From Pseudescherichia vulneris NBRC 102420 (lineage in GTDB: Bacteria > Pseudomonadota > Gammaproteobacteria > Enterobacterales > Enterobacteriaceae), in the NCBI RefSeq assembly GCF_000759795.1, contig NZ_BBMZ01000002.1, positions 310,001 through 374,000 on the forward strand: 64,000 nt of DNA. Direction: 5' to 3'. Shown one piece after another: positions 48,917 through 59,487 of the stretch (positions are counted from its first letter, which is position 1; every line of letters starts with the position of its first letter). A program made the position numbers and the translations under genes. The notes beneath the pieces are model-generated. The model was not told the origin of the DNA. It did no database searches and worked only from the letters and a program-made list of their open reading frames with translations.

Positions 48917-49546
48917 CTATGGCAGGAGATAACTGATGGTAAGCTGGCCTTTCTTCTGTTTTATGCTGCTAATCACCAGCTTATCAATATTTCGCAGGTT
49001 AGTAACATGCGTACCGCCGCACAGATAGGCAGGCAGATCGCCAAAGCGTACCTTACGGCGATCGCTTTCGACCTCCACGTGGCGCAGTAACCCGGCGCTG
49101 ATCCATGCCTCAATGCTTGCCAGCAGCATCTCGCTGTCCGGCACGACAGCTCCCTCACCAGCAATAAACGTGACCTTCCCCTCGCCCGGCCAGTGATGCG
49201 CCTTGATCGGCTGCCAGCCGTGCCGCTCTGCCGCGTAGCCGATCAGATGGCCTGCGCTGTGCCAGCGCGAGTGCAGAGTACGGGTCTCTGCATCAACCAG
49301 AATCGTCGCTTCGCCTATGGCAAGCGGTTCCGGCAGGATATGTATCACGCTCTCTCCACGCTGGACGACGCTCTCAACACGGATGCCAGCGATCTCTCCT
49401 CTGTCGGCTGGCTGCCCTCCCCCCTGGGGATGAAACAGCGTCTTATCCAGCACGATGGCATAGCGGCCATCAGGCTCGTCGGTACAGCTGAGTACCTGGG
49501 CAGTGCCCTGAGTCGCATCGCTAGTGTAATAAAGTCGTTCAGTCAT
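48917..49546 (-). CDS. AlaX-type alanyl-tRNA editing protein
   Basis: A 209-residue stand-alone homologue of the alanyl-tRNA synthetase editing domain, which removes serine or glycine wrongly attached to tRNA-Ala. The zinc-binding motifs are complete: HSAGH in LHSRWHSAGHLIGYA (about residues 94-98) and CGGTH in YLCGGTHVTNL (about 175-179). The N-terminal part (HPQGGGQPADRGEI) resembles the second domain of AlaX-M. It is divergent from a LysR regulator gene with 92 bp between them. It lies between dapB and ispH, where E. coli carries rihC. Confidence 0.9.
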   Translation of the reverse strand: MTERLYYTSDATQGTAQVLSCTDEPDGRYAIVLDKTLFHPQGGGQPADRGEIAGIRVESVVQRGESVIHILPEPLAIGEATILVDAETRTLHSRWHSAGHLIGYAAERHGWQPIKAHHWPGEGKVTFIAGEGAVVPDSEMLLASIEAWISAGLLRHVEVESDRRKVRFGDLPAYLCGGTHVTNLRNIDKLVISSIKQKKGQLTISYLLP

Positions 49547-49638
49547 GGTTGTTCTCCTCTCTCTGAGAACAGTATATTCATAATCTCCGGGACGATAATT
49601 CCCTTTTCAATCACTGCACTTTTGCGTACCAGGCACAA

Positions 49639-50547
49639 ATGAACCCACTTCTGCTTCCCGATCTTGCGACCTTTGTTACCATCATTGAACAGGGTAGCTT
49701 CTCCGCTGCGGCGCGTGCGAGCGGAGCAACGCCTTCGGCCATTAGCCGCTGCGTCTCGCGTCTTGAACAGGAGATGGGCTGTAAGCTGCTGCACCGCACT
49801 ACCCGCAAGCTGGCCCTGACGGAGACAGGCAGAACCGTTTATGAGTATGCCCAGGAGATGCTGGAGGCCGCCAGGCAGGCGCTAGACTCTGGTGGCAGCC
49901 TGCAAACCGTCGCTCAGGGCAAGCTTACCCTGAGCGTACCGAAAGCCGTTGGGCGCTTCGTTATCCATCCCCTGATGCCTGAGTTTCTTGTCCGCTATCC
50001 GCTGATAGACGTCACCCTACGGCTAGAGGATCGCTATGTCGATTTAATTAACGACGGGGTGGATCTGGCGCTGCGCATCACCGACTCCCCGTCGCCGGGC
50101 CTGTACGGTAAAGCCCTGATGCCGGTGACCCACGCGATCTGCGCCACGCCCGAGTATTTACGCCAGCACGGAACGCCCGCGCATCCGCAGGATCTGCGTC
50201 GCCACAGCTGCATCTCTCTCGGCGAAACGCCTGCTGACGCACGCTGGAAATTTCGTCTGCGGGAAAAGATGGAGACCGTCCAGACGCGGGGACGCTATGC
50301 GGCAAACCATACCGGCGTGCGTCTGGACGCGGTTAAGCAGCATATCGGTATTGGCAGCCTGCCGCTGTTTACCGCCCGCGAGGCGCTGGAGAGGGGTGAG
50401 ATTGTGCAGGTGCTGCCCGAATGGGAGTTTATCAGCACCTATTCTGGGGAGCTATGGCTACTGTGGACGCGAAATAAACATATGCCCGCAAAGATGCGGG
50501 CACTGATTAGCTATCTGACCGAAAAGATGCCCACCGGCATCGTTTAA
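49639..50547 (+). CDS. LysR-family transcriptional regulator
   Basis: A 302-residue LysR-type regulator. The N-terminal helix-turn-helix is FVTIIEQGSFSAAARASGATPSAISRCVSRLE-like, split here as GSFSAAARASGATPSAISR (about residues 19-37) and LLHRTTRKLALTETG. The C-terminal effector-binding domain follows from about residue 90. Divergent arrangement suggests that it controls the alaX-type gene and itself, the usual pattern of the family. The effector is unknown. It converges on ispH with only 3 bp between stop codons. Confidence 0.9.
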   Translation: MNPLLLPDLATFVTIIEQGSFSAAARASGATPSAISRCVSRLEQEMGCKLLHRTTRKLALTETGRTVYEYAQEMLEAARQALDSGGSLQTVAQGKLTLSVPKAVGRFVIHPLMPEFLVRYPLIDVTLRLEDRYVDLINDGVDLALRITDSPSPGLYGKALMPVTHAICATPEYLRQHGTPAHPQDLRRHSCISLGETPADARWKFRLREKMETVQTRGRYAANHTGVRLDAVKQHIGIGSLPLFTAREALERGEIVQVLPEWEFISTYSGELWLLWTRNKHMPAKMRALISYLTEKMPTGIV

Positions 50548-50550
50548 GGA

Positions 50551-51501
50551 TTACTGCACTTCGCGCACGTCAACGCGCAGCTCTTTCGGCACCTCGAAGA
50601 CGATATTCTCTTCGCGGCCCTCAAGGGGAATGGCTTCCCCACCGCCCAGCGCTTGCAGGCGGGCGATGACGTTCTGTACCAGAATATCCGGCGCGGAGGC
50701 CCCGGCGGTAACCCCGACGCAGGCGACATTTGCCACCCACGCTTCCTGGATATCAGACGCGTCGTCGATCAGAAACGCCGCTTTCCCCATCCGCTGGGCA
50801 AGCTCCGCCAGCCGGTTAGAGTTAGAGGAGTTTTTCGATCCTACCACCAGCACCACGTCGGCCTGTTCGGCCAGCGCGCGCACCGCCTCCTGGCGATTGG
50901 TGGTGGCGTAGCAGATATCATCTTTACGCGGCCCGACAATTTTCGGGAAGCGGCTACGCAGGGCGTCGATGACGTCAGAGGTATCATCCACCGACAGGGT
51001 GGTTTGGGTCATAAACGACAGACGGGTTTCGTCTTTGACGTTAAGCGTCAGCACATCCTCCGGCGACTCCACCAGGTACATGCCCCCTTTCGGGTTGCTG
51101 TACTGGCCCATCGTGCCTTCCACTTCCGGATGGCCAGCGTGGCCGATGAGGATCGACTCTTCGCCACGGCGGCTGGCGCGCGCTACTTCCATATGCACCT
51201 TGGTCACCAGCGGACAGGTGGCGTCGAACACCGTCAGATCGCGGCTTTTGGCTTCGTTACGCACTGCCTGAGAAACGCCGTGGGCGGAGAAGATCAGGAT
51301 CGCACCGTCCGGCACTTCGCTAATCTGCTCGATGAAGATCGCCCCGCGTTCGCGCAGGCTGTCGACAACGTAGCGGTTATGAACCACTTCGTGACGCACG
51401 TAGATCGGCGCGCCGTAGATTGCCAGCGCGTTCTCAACAATGCTGATAGCGCGGTCTACCCCAGCGCAGAAACCGCGCGGGTTGGCCAACAGGATCTGCA
51501 T
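50551..51501 (-). CDS. ispH: HMBPP reductase (LytB)
   Basis: The last enzyme of the MEP pathway: an iron-sulfur reductase that turns HMBPP into IPP and DMAPP. The 316-residue enzyme has the three cluster cysteines in [11 protein letters not shown] (Cys12), [12 protein letters not shown] (Cys96) and [14 protein letters not shown] (near 197), plus His residues in RHEVVHN and [10 protein letters not shown] that bind the diphosphate. The chosen ATG matches E. coli; the frame is open 28 codons upstream but that overlaps fkpB. It is the last gene of the ribF-ileS-lspA-fkpB-ispH run. Confidence 0.98.
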   Translation of the reverse strand: MQILLANPRGFCAGVDRAISIVENALAIYGAPIYVRHEVVHNRYVVDSLRERGAIFIEQISEVPDGAILIFSAHGVSQAVRNEAKSRDLTVFDATCPLVTKVHMEVARASRRGEESILIGHAGHPEVEGTMGQYSNPKGGMYLVESPEDVLTLNVKDETRLSFMTQTTLSVDDTSDVIDALRSRFPKIVGPRKDDICYATTNRQEAVRALAEQADVVLVVGSKNSSNSNRLAELAQRMGKAAFLIDDASDIQEAWVANVACVGVTAGASAPDILVQNVIARLQALGGGEAIPLEGREENIVFEVPKELRVDVREVQ

Positions 51502-51502
51502 C

Positions 51503-51952
51503 TTATGCCTCCAGTGCCGGATCGACTTCCAGCACTTCAATATCAAAATGAACGGTACGATCGGCCAGCGGATGGTTGAAGTCAACGGTGATCGAATCGC
51601 CGTTAATCTCGCGGATCACGCCAGGCATTTCGCTGCCATCCATTGCGGTAAACAGCATGATTGCGCCCATTTCCGGTTCGCCCGCCTCCATAAACTCACG
51701 GCGTGAGAAGTACTGGATCAGATCCGGGCTGCTGATACCAAAGGCGGCATCTGGCTCCAGCGAAAAAGCACGCTTTTCACCGGCTTTCAGTCCCAGCAGA
51801 TGCTGCTCCAGCCCTTCCGACAGCGAGCCGTCGCCGAGGCGAAACAGCGCCGGTTTGCCGTTGTTACGGGTAGATTCGGCAACGGAGCCATCATCAAGCT
51901 TCAGCGTGAAATGCACCAGCACCGCGCTGTTGCTCTGTACAGAGTTAGACAT
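51503..51952 (-). CDS. fkpB: FKBP-type peptidyl-prolyl isomerase SlpA/FkpB
   Basis: A 149-residue cytosolic peptidyl-prolyl cis-trans isomerase with chaperone activity. The FKBP fold is interrupted by the chaperone (IF) insert typical of the SlyD/SlpA group ([23 protein letters not shown] through [15 protein letters not shown] is the insert-bearing part). It starts [20 protein letters not shown]; an ATG six codons upstream is possible but not conserved. It ends 1 bp before the ispH start, so translation is coupled. Confidence 0.95.
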   Translation of the reverse strand: MSNSVQSNSAVLVHFTLKLDDGSVAESTRNNGKPALFRLGDGSLSEGLEQHLLGLKAGEKRAFSLEPDAAFGISSPDLIQYFSRREFMEAGEPEMGAIMLFTAMDGSEMPGVIREINGDSITVDFNHPLADRTVHFDIEVLEVDPALEA

Positions 51953-51977
51953 GCAGATATAGCCTTTCAATGTGTTT

Positions 51978-52003
51978 GCCCGGTGGCGCTACGCTTACCG
52001 GGC
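51978..52003. repeat. REP element between lspA and fkpB
   Basis: GCCCGGT and ACCGGGC flank GGCGCTACGCTT, the standard enterobacterial REP layout, with GCCTAC at the edge. It lies inside the ribF-ispH operon and may set different mRNA levels for the parts before and after it. Confidence 0.75.
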
Positions 52004-52023
52004 CTACAGGTTTTACGCTACGG

Positions 52024-52524
52024 TTACGCCGCTTTTCTCTTCGCTGCCGAAGGCAAAAAGCCCTCCAGCACGATCAACGCCGCCCCAATACAGATAGCCG
52101 TATCGGCGAGGTTAAAGGTCGCGAAGTGCCAGTCGCCGACGTAGAAGTCGATCATATCGACCACGAAGCCGTGCCACAGGCGGTCAAACAGATTGCCCAG
52201 CGCGCCGCCAATAATCAGCGCGTAGGCAATGTTGTTCAGCTTCTGCGAGGCTCTGGCGCGATACATCATCACCGCCAGCACCACGCAGATGCCGATGGCG
52301 ATCCCTGCGAAGAACCAGCGCTGCCAGCCGCCTTTATCGGCGAGGAAGCTAAACGCCGCGCCGTAGTTGCGCGCATAGTGCAGATTAAACGACGGGAACA
52401 GCGAGACCGTCTCCCCCAGATTGAAATTCTGGAGGATCAGGAATTTACTGCCCAGATCGATAATCAGCACGACTACCACCAGCCACAGCCAGCGTAGCCC
52501 TGTTGAAAAGATCGGTTTACTCAT
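52024..52524 (-). CDS. lspA: Prolipoprotein signal peptidase (SPase II)
   Basis: An inner-membrane aspartyl protease that removes signal peptides of lipoproteins such as LoiP and the YgdR-type proteins in this window. The 166-residue protein has four membrane helices; the catalytic aspartates are in [17 protein letters not shown], with GGALGN just before. It overlaps the ileS stop codon by one base (TGATG), so it is translationally coupled to ileS, as in E. coli. Confidence 0.98.
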   Translation of the reverse strand: MSKPIFSTGLRWLWLVVVVLIIDLGSKFLILQNFNLGETVSLFPSFNLHYARNYGAAFSFLADKGGWQRWFFAGIAIGICVVLAVMMYRARASQKLNNIAYALIIGGALGNLFDRLWHGFVVDMIDFYVGDWHFATFNLADTAICIGAALIVLEGFLPSAAKRKAA

Positions 52525-55340
52525 CAGGCAAACTTACGTTTTTCGCCGTCACCGGCGACGTTAACCACACAGCGTCCGCAAATTTCTGCGTGTTCCGCCA
52601 CCTTACCGACGTCGGTCGTGTAGTGCCAGCAGCGCTGACACTTCTCACCTTCGGCCTTGCTCAGCGTCACCTTCAGCCCTTTGAGCAGCTCGCTCTGCAG
52701 GGCGTCGGCCGGCGCGTGAGTATAGTCTTCAACCTTGGCACCGGAGGTCAACAGGATGAATCGCAATTCATCGCCCAGCGCCGTCAGCTTCGCTGCCAGC
52801 TCAGGCTCTGCATAGAGCGTCACCGCCGCTTCCAGCGAGCCGCCTACCTTCTTGTCGGCACGCGCCTGCTCGATAACTTTGTTCACCTCGCCGCGGACCT
52901 TCAGCAGCTCGCTCCAGTAAGCATCGTTCATGGCTTCCGTTTCGGCCAGGCCGAACAGGCCTTCATACCACTCACCGGTAAAGACATACTGCTCGCGCTC
53001 GCCCGGCAGGTAGCCCCAGATCTCATCGGCGGTAAAGGACATGATCGGTGCCATCCAGCGCACCAGTGCCTCGGCAATGTGGTACAACGCAGTCTGGCAG
53101 CTGCGACGAGCAACACTGTCGGCTTTCGCGGTGTACTGGCGATCCTTGATGATGTCGAGATAGAACGAGCCCATCTCGATAGAGCAGAAGCGCATCAGGC
53201 GCTGCACCACTTCATGGAAGTCGTAAGACTCGTACGCCTTGAGGATATCCTCCTGCGCGGCCTGGGCACAGCCTACCGCCCAACGATCCAGCACCACCAT
53301 CTCTTCCGGTTTCACCATGTCTTTTGCCGGATCGAAACCGTTGAGGTTCGCCAGCAGGAAGCGCGCGGTGTTACGGATACGACGATAGCTGTCGGCGGCA
53401 CGCTTGAGGATCTCATCCGATACCGCCATCTCGCCGGTGTAGTCCGTCGAGGCTACCCACAGACGCAGAATATCCGCGCCCAGCTTGTTCATGACGTCCT
53501 GCGGCGAGACGGTGTTGCCGATGGATTTCGACATCTTGCGTCCCTGACCGTCCACGGTGAACCCGTGGGTCAGCACCTGACGATACGGCGCTTTGCCTTT
53601 CATGGCGGTGGAGATCATTAGGGAGGACATGAACCAGCCGCGATGCTGGTCAGAACCTTCCAGATACATATCCGCCGCGTGACCGGCAAACTCAGGGCGC
53701 ACGTCCACGACCGAGGAGTGGGTAGAGCCGGAGTCGAACCAGACGTCCAGGGTATCCGGCACCTTCACGTAGTTATCAGCATCGTCACCCATGATGTCGC
53801 GCGGGTCGAGATCCCACCACGCCTGGATGCCATCCTCTTCTACGCGTTTCGCGACCGCTTCGATCAGCTCCTGCGTGCGCGGATGCAGTTCTTCGGTATC
53901 CTTATGTACGAACAGCGACATCGGGACACCCCAGGTACGCTGACGAGAGATACACCAGTCAGGACGGTTGGCAACCATCGACTCGATACGTGCCTGGCCC
54001 CAGTCTGGGATCCACTGCACGCCTTTGATCTCTTTCAGAGACTGCTCGCGCAGGCCCTTCTGATCCATGCTGATAAACCACTGCGGCGTAGCGCGGAAGA
54101 TGATCGGCGTTTTGTGACGCCAGCAGCACGGATAGCTGTGGACCAGCTTCTCCAGATGCAGCAGCGCGCCCTTCTCCGTCAGCAGTTCGGTGATGATGTT
54201 GTTCGCCTTGAAGACGTTAACGCCGTCCAGCGTCGGGTAGGTTCCCGGCAGATAGCAGCCGTCTGGGCCCACCGGATTTGCGGTTTCAAGGCCATATTTC
54301 TGACCGATCACGTAGTCGTCCGGGCCGTGGCCAGGGGCGGTATGCACCGCACCGGTACCGGCATCGAGGGTCACGTGGTCGCCAAGGATCGCCGGCACGT
54401 CGAAGCCCATAAACGGATGGGTAAAGCGCATCAGCTCCAGCTCGCTGCCTTTTACCGTGCCGAGGATGCTGTACTCTGCCACGCCGATGCGTTTCATCAC
54501 GCTCTCGACCAGATCTTTGGCAAGGATCAGCGCCTGGCCATCGATCTGCACCAGCGCATACTCAAACTCAGGCGACAGGGAGATGGCGCGGTTCGCCGGC
54601 AGCGTCCACGGGGTGGTGGTCCAGATCACCAGCGAGATCGGACCGCTGACGCCCGGCAGGCCAAACTTGGCTTTTACTGCATCCTGATCGGCGGCCTGGA
54701 AAGCCACGTCGATGGACGGAGAGGTTTTGTCATAGTACTCCACCTCTGCCTCTGCCAGCGCGGAGCGGCAGTCAACGCACCAGTGCACCGGCTTCGCGCC
54801 TTTATGCAGGTGGCCGTTGCCGATGATCTTGCCCAGCGCACGGATGATGTTGGCTTCGGTTTTGAAATCCATGGTCAGGTACGGATGCGCCCAGTCACCC
54901 AGCACGCCCAGACGGATAAAGTCTTCGCGCTGGCCGTTAACCTGTGCGGCAGCGTACTCGCGGCACTTGGCACGGAACTCGGCGGCGGTGAACTTCTCGC
55001 CCGGCTTGCCGTACTCCTGCTCAACCTTCAGCTCAATCGGCAGACCGTGACAGTCCCAGCCCGGCACGTAAGGCGAATCGAAGCCCGTCAGCCCTTTGGA
55101 CTTAACGATAATGTCTTTCAGAATCTTGTTAACCGAGTGACCGATATGAATGCTGCCATTCGCATAAGGAGGGCCATCATGCAGAATGAAGGTTTTTTTG
55201 CCTTTCTTCGCGGCACGGATGATGCCGTACAGGTCATCATCGTTCCAACGCGCCAGCATTCCCGGTTCGCGTTTGGCGAGATCGCCACGCATCGGGAACC
55301 CTGTTTCCGGCAAATTCAGGGTTGATTTAAAGTCACTCAT
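52524..55340 (-). CDS. ileS: Isoleucyl-tRNA synthetase
   Basis: Charges tRNA-Ile and edits mischarged valine. The 938 residues equal E. coli IleS. The class I motifs are HIGH in [11 protein letters not shown] (about 64-67) and KMSKS in [10 protein letters not shown] (about 602-606). The CP1 editing domain carries [13 protein letters not shown] and [11 protein letters not shown]-terminal zinc ribbon has CQRCWHY and CGRCV. I chose [15 protein letters not shown] at 55340; an in-frame ATG 13 codons upstream overlaps the ribF stop and is not conserved. Confidence 0.98.
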   Translation of the reverse strand: MSDFKSTLNLPETGFPMRGDLAKREPGMLARWNDDDLYGIIRAAKKGKKTFILHDGPPYANGSIHIGHSVNKILKDIIVKSKGLTGFDSPYVPGWDCHGLPIELKVEQEYGKPGEKFTAAEFRAKCREYAAAQVNGQREDFIRLGVLGDWAHPYLTMDFKTEANIIRALGKIIGNGHLHKGAKPVHWCVDCRSALAEAEVEYYDKTSPSIDVAFQAADQDAVKAKFGLPGVSGPISLVIWTTTPWTLPANRAISLSPEFEYALVQIDGQALILAKDLVESVMKRIGVAEYSILGTVKGSELELMRFTHPFMGFDVPAILGDHVTLDAGTGAVHTAPGHGPDDYVIGQKYGLETANPVGPDGCYLPGTYPTLDGVNVFKANNIITELLTEKGALLHLEKLVHSYPCCWRHKTPIIFRATPQWFISMDQKGLREQSLKEIKGVQWIPDWGQARIESMVANRPDWCISRQRTWGVPMSLFVHKDTEELHPRTQELIEAVAKRVEEDGIQAWWDLDPRDIMGDDADNYVKVPDTLDVWFDSGSTHSSVVDVRPEFAGHAADMYLEGSDQHRGWFMSSLMISTAMKGKAPYRQVLTHGFTVDGQGRKMSKSIGNTVSPQDVMNKLGADILRLWVASTDYTGEMAVSDEILKRAADSYRRIRNTARFLLANLNGFDPAKDMVKPEEMVVLDRWAVGCAQAAQEDILKAYESYDFHEVVQRLMRFCSIEMGSFYLDIIKDRQYTAKADSVARRSCQTALYHIAEALVRWMAPIMSFTADEIWGYLPGEREQYVFTGEWYEGLFGLAETEAMNDAYWSELLKVRGEVNKVIEQARADKKVGGSLEAAVTLYAEPELAAKLTALGDELRFILLTSGAKVEDYTHAPADALQSELLKGLKVTLSKAEGEKCQRCWHYTTDVGKVAEHAEICGRCVVNVAGDGEKRKFA

Positions 55341-55378
55341 CAGATTCTCGGTTCCGTAATTAAAAACGTGTTTAGCCA

Positions 55379-56317
55379 TTACGCCAGGTTTGATAACCCA
55401 AATAACTCGCGGGCGGTTAACTCATCGTTGGCGATTTGCGCCTTTAGCTCATCCAGCGAGGCAAATCGCTTTTCGCTGCGGATCTTTTTTCGCAGCACTA
55501 CTTCTATATGGCGGCCATAAAGGTCCATTACAACGTCCAGCAGGTGCACTTCCAACTGCTGGCGCACGCCTTTGACCGTGGGGCGGGTACCAATATTGGC
55601 CACGCCGGGCAGCGGTTTATCGCCCAGACCCATCACTTCTACCGCATAGACCCCTTTAACCGGGGAGACCTGACGGCGCAGAGGAACGTTCGCCGTCGGG
55701 AAGCCAATGGTGCGTCCCAGCGCGTCGCCGTGCACGACGCGACCGGAGATAGAGAACGGATGGCCTAGCAGGCTTTCGGCCAGCGGCAGGTCGTCATCCG
55801 CCAGCGCCTGGCGCACCGCCGTACTGCTGATACGCACGCCGTCTTCGCAGAAGGTTTGGGTGCTGGTGACGTCAAAGCCGTACTCCAGGCCAGCCTTCTG
55901 TAATAACAAGAAATCACCCTGCCGACCAGCACCAAAGCGGAAATCGTCGCCGACGGCAAGAAAGCGCACGCCCAGGCGATCCACCAGCAGGTCGCTGACA
56001 AAGTTTTGCGCTGTCAGGGCAGCAAAGCGGCGATCGAAGCGCACGCAGAGGACGTAGTCGACGCCGCACTCGGCCAGATAGCGCAGCTTTTCACGCAGGC
56101 GCGTCAGACGGGCCGGGGCTTTATCGCCCGCGAACAGCTCCAGCGGCTGCGGTTCAAAAATCATCACCACCACCGGCAGGCCGCGTTTGCGCCCTTCAGC
56201 GATCAGGCCGCGCAGCAACGACTGATGCCCCCGGTGCACGCCGTCGAAATTACCAATAGTCAGCACACACCCTTGCGGGGCCTGGCTGAGATTATGTGTG
56301 CCGCGTATCAGCTTCAT
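55379..56317 (-). CDS. ribF: Riboflavin kinase / FAD synthetase
   Basis: A bifunctional enzyme making FMN and then FAD. The 312-residue protein has an N-terminal nucleotidyltransferase (FAD synthetase) domain with [16 protein letters not shown] (about residues 20-35) and [14 protein letters not shown]. The C-terminal riboflavin kinase domain has [20 protein letters not shown] and GVYAVEVMG, plus [12 protein letters not shown]. It is the first gene of the ileS operon in this orientation, 38 bp before the ileS start. Confidence 0.98.
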   Translation of the reverse strand: MKLIRGTHNLSQAPQGCVLTIGNFDGVHRGHQSLLRGLIAEGRKRGLPVVVMIFEPQPLELFAGDKAPARLTRLREKLRYLAECGVDYVLCVRFDRRFAALTAQNFVSDLLVDRLGVRFLAVGDDFRFGAGRQGDFLLLQKAGLEYGFDVTSTQTFCEDGVRISSTAVRQALADDDLPLAESLLGHPFSISGRVVHGDALGRTIGFPTANVPLRRQVSPVKGVYAVEVMGLGDKPLPGVANIGTRPTVKGVRQQLEVHLLDVVMDLYGRHIEVVLRKKIRSEKRFASLDELKAQIANDELTARELFGLSNLA

Positions 56318-56908
<591 letters not shown>

Positions 56909-56931
56909 TCGCCCGTCTGCTGAGCTTTGTT

Positions 56932-56960
56932 AAAAAAACCCGCCAAGGCGGGTTTTTTTA
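56932..56960. terminator. rpsT / nhaA bidirectional terminator
   Basis: AAAAAAACCCGCC and GGCGGGTTTTTTT form a stem with a tiny loop and A and T tracts on both sides. It ends rpsT on the plus strand and is well placed to end nhaA on the minus strand. Confidence 0.93.
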
Positions 56961-56968
56961 CGTCTGGA

Positions 56969-58138
56969 CTATGCCGCTGGCGTACTAAAACGTACTCTTA
57001 GCAGCAGATAGCCAATCACCGCCGACAGCAGCGAGCCGGTCAGAATGCCCAGCTTCGCCCAGTCCACCAGCTCAGGATCGATGCCGTCAAACGCCAGGTT
57101 AGTGATGAAGATGGACATCGTAAAGCCAATGCCGCACAGCACACCAATAGCCATGATCTGATTGAAGGCCGTTCCATGAGGCAGTTTCGCCAGCTTCATC
57201 CGCAGCGCCAGCCAGGTAAAGAGCGTAATGCCCAGCGGCTTGCCGATAAGCAGGCCGGCAATAATCCCCAGCGGCAGCATCGAGGCCAGCCCGCTCAGCG
57301 TCACACCCTGTAACGGCACGCCCGCGTTAGCAAAGGCGAACAGCGGCAGGATAAGCCAACCTACCCACGGATGAAGCACATGCTCCAGCTGGCGGGAGGG
57401 TGATACGCCCTCTTCTTTCGTTAAGGGGATAAAGAACCCGAGGATCACCCCGGCGATAGTGGCATGCACGCCTGACTTCAGTACCGCCGTCCAGAGAACC
57501 AGCCCCACCAGAATATAGAGGCCGGTGCGCCGAACGTTGAGGGCATTCATTATCGCCAGCACCACGACCGCCAGCGCGGCGACGCCCAGCGAGACCATCG
57601 ACAGATCGCTGGTATAGAACAGGGCAATAATCACGATGGCACCCAGGTCATCGATAATCGCCAGCGCCATCAGGAAGATCTTCAGCGCAGGGGGAATACG
57701 ACTGCCCAGCAGCGCCAGCACGCCCAGCGCAAAGGCGATATCGGTCGCGGTAGGGATCGCCCAGCCGTGACTCACCACGGGGTCATGCGCGTTAAACGCC
57801 AGGAAAATCAGTGCCGGGACCACCATCCCCCCTACTGCGGCGATGACCGGGAATATCGCCTGATGAAAACTGGCTAACGCCCCCTGGATTAGCTCGCGCT
57901 TTACCTCCAGCCCAATCAGCAGGAAGAAGACGGCCATCAGCGCATCGTTGATGAACAGCAGCATGTTCTTATTGATGTCGAGGGCACCGGCCCTGAACTG
58001 CACCGGCAGGTCGAGAAAGGCACGGTAGGCCTCTTGAGTCGCACCCAGATTGGCGCAAAGCATAGCCAGCAGGGCGGCAACGATCAGCGTCACGCCCCCG
58101 GACGCATCGCTGTTAATAAAGCGGCGCAAATGTTTCAC
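56969..58138 (-). CDS. nhaA: Na+/H+ antiporter NhaA
   Basis: An electrogenic inner-membrane exchanger (2 H+ in, 1 Na+ or Li+ out) active at alkaline pH. The 389-residue protein has 12 membrane helices. The ion site aspartates are in [15 protein letters not shown] (Asp133) and [15 protein letters not shown] (Asp163-164); [23 protein letters not shown] contains the pH-response region. The regulator gene nhaR, next to nhaA in E. coli, is missing: rpsT follows almost at once. Confidence 0.97.
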   Translation of the reverse strand: MKHLRRFINSDASGGVTLIVAALLAMLCANLGATQEAYRAFLDLPVQFRAGALDINKNMLLFINDALMAVFFLLIGLEVKRELIQGALASFHQAIFPVIAAVGGMVVPALIFLAFNAHDPVVSHGWAIPTATDIAFALGVLALLGSRIPPALKIFLMALAIIDDLGAIVIIALFYTSDLSMVSLGVAALAVVVLAIMNALNVRRTGLYILVGLVLWTAVLKSGVHATIAGVILGFFIPLTKEEGVSPSRQLEHVLHPWVGWLILPLFAFANAGVPLQGVTLSGLASMLPLGIIAGLLIGKPLGITLFTWLALRMKLAKLPHGTAFNQIMAIGVLCGIGFTMSIFITNLAFDGIDPELVDWAKLGILTGSLLSAVIGYLLLRVRFSTPAA

Positions 58139-58214
58139 AACGGCTCCTTCTGTTTAATTTACTCATCGTCTGAAACAGTTTAACCGTCTGGATCGCCAGG
58201 GGACAGAAATAATG

Positions 58215-58248
58215 AAAAAGCCTGGGCGCAAACCCAGGCTTTTTAAAA
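58215..58248 (-). terminator. dnaKJ operon terminator
   Basis: AAAAAGCCTGGG and CCCAGGCTTTTT form a long perfect stem with A and T tracts, 18 bp past the dnaJ stop codon. Its symmetry would also stop transcription from the other side. Confidence 0.9.
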
Positions 58249-58266
58249 CAAGACGGACGCGTGCGG

Positions 58267-59403
58267 TTAGCGCGTCAGGTCATCAAAGAACTTCTTTACG
58301 CCGTCGAAGAAGCTTTTAGAGCGCGGGCTGTTATGTTCACCCGTTGGGCCGCCGAAGCTCTCCTGAAGATCCTTCAGCAGCTGCTTCTGCTTCTCGTTGA
58401 GGCCCACCGGCGTCTCAACCACCACGCGGCACAGCAGGTCGCCCTGCGCGCCACCGCGCACCGACTTCACGCCTTTACCGCGCATGCGGAACAGCTTGCC
58501 GGTCTGGGTTTCGCTCGGGACCTTCAGGTTAACGCGGCCGTCCAGCGTCGGGACCTCAATCTCACCGCCCAGCGCCGCCATGGCAAAGTTGATCGGCACT
58601 TCACAGTAGAGGTTGTTGCCTTCACGCTCGAAAATCGGGTGCTGCTTCACCTGTACCTGAACGTACAGATCGCCTGCCGGTGCACCGTGCTCCCCTGCTT
58701 CGCCCTCGCCGGTGAGACGAATACGGTCGCCGGTATCGACGCCTGCCGGGATCTTCACGGACAGGGTTTTGCTCTTCTCAACGCGGCCGTGGCCGTGGCA
58801 CTTGTTGCACGGATCTTTGATCAGCGTACCGCGTCCCTGACAGTGCGGACAGGTCTGCTGTACCGCAAAGAAGCCCTGGCGCATCTGCACCTGGCCGGAG
58901 CCGTGACAGGTCGGACAGGTCTGTGGCTGAGTACCGGCTTTCGCGCCGCTGCCGTGACAGATATCGCACTCTTCCAGCGTCGGGATACGGATCTCTTTAG
59001 TGACGCCGCGTACGGCCTCTTCCAGCGTCAGCTCCATGTTGTAGCGCAGGTCCGCCCCGCGCGACGCGCGCTGACGACCGCGACCGCCGCCAAAGATATC
59101 GCCAAATACATCGCCAAAGATATCGCTAAAGTCAGCGCCACCGCCGCCAAAACCGCCGCCGCCGCCCATGCCGCCCTGCTCAAACGCCGCGTGACCATAC
59201 TGATCGTAGGCCGCACGCTTTTGCGCATCGGTCAGGACTTCATACGCTTCTTTAATCTCTTTAAATTTGGCTTCGGCCTCTTTATCGCCCTGGTTGCGGT
59301 CCGGGTGGAACTTCATCGCCAGACGCTTATAGGCCTTTTTGATTTCACGCTCTTCCGCACTTTTCGGAACGCCTAAAATCTCGTAATAGTCTTGCTTTGC
59401 CAT
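58267..59403 (-). CDS. dnaJ: Chaperone DnaJ (Hsp40)
   Basis: A co-chaperone that delivers unfolded proteins to DnaK and stimulates its ATPase. The 378-residue type I Hsp40 has a J domain with HPD in [11 protein letters not shown] (about residues 33-35) and a Gly/Phe-rich linker ([13 protein letters not shown]). Four zinc repeats follow: [24 protein letters not shown] and CNKCHGHG (about 144-205), then C-terminal substrate domains. I chose [12 protein letters not shown] at 59403; an ATG seven codons upstream is not conserved. It lies 84 bp after dnaK. Confidence 0.98.
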   Translation of the reverse strand: MAKQDYYEILGVPKSAEEREIKKAYKRLAMKFHPDRNQGDKEAEAKFKEIKEAYEVLTDAQKRAAYDQYGHAAFEQGGMGGGGGFGGGGADFSDIFGDVFGDIFGGGRGRQRASRGADLRYNMELTLEEAVRGVTKEIRIPTLEECDICHGSGAKAGTQPQTCPTCHGSGQVQMRQGFFAVQQTCPHCQGRGTLIKDPCNKCHGHGRVEKSKTLSVKIPAGVDTGDRIRLTGEGEAGEHGAPAGDLYVQVQVKQHPIFEREGNNLYCEVPINFAMAALGGEIEVPTLDGRVNLKVPSETQTGKLFRMRGKGVKSVRGGAQGDLLCRVVVETPVGLNEKQKQLLKDLQESFGGPTGEHNSPRSKSFFDGVKKFFDDLTR

Positions 59404-59427
59404 TTGTTTATCTGCCCCTAACATGCG

Positions 59428-59462
59428 AGCACGGGCGGAGAGGAAACCTCTACGCCCGTGCT
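59428..59462 (-). other. Large hairpin between dnaK and dnaJ
   Basis: On the minus strand AGCACGGGCG and CGCCCGTGCT form a perfect 10-bp stem, with an inner AGAGG/CCTCT stem around a TTT loop. There is no T run, so it may be a partial terminator or mRNA-stabilising element that sets the DnaK:DnaJ ratio. Confidence 0.6.
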
Positions 59463-59487
59463 GGTTTTCTACCCTACATCAGGGCGA

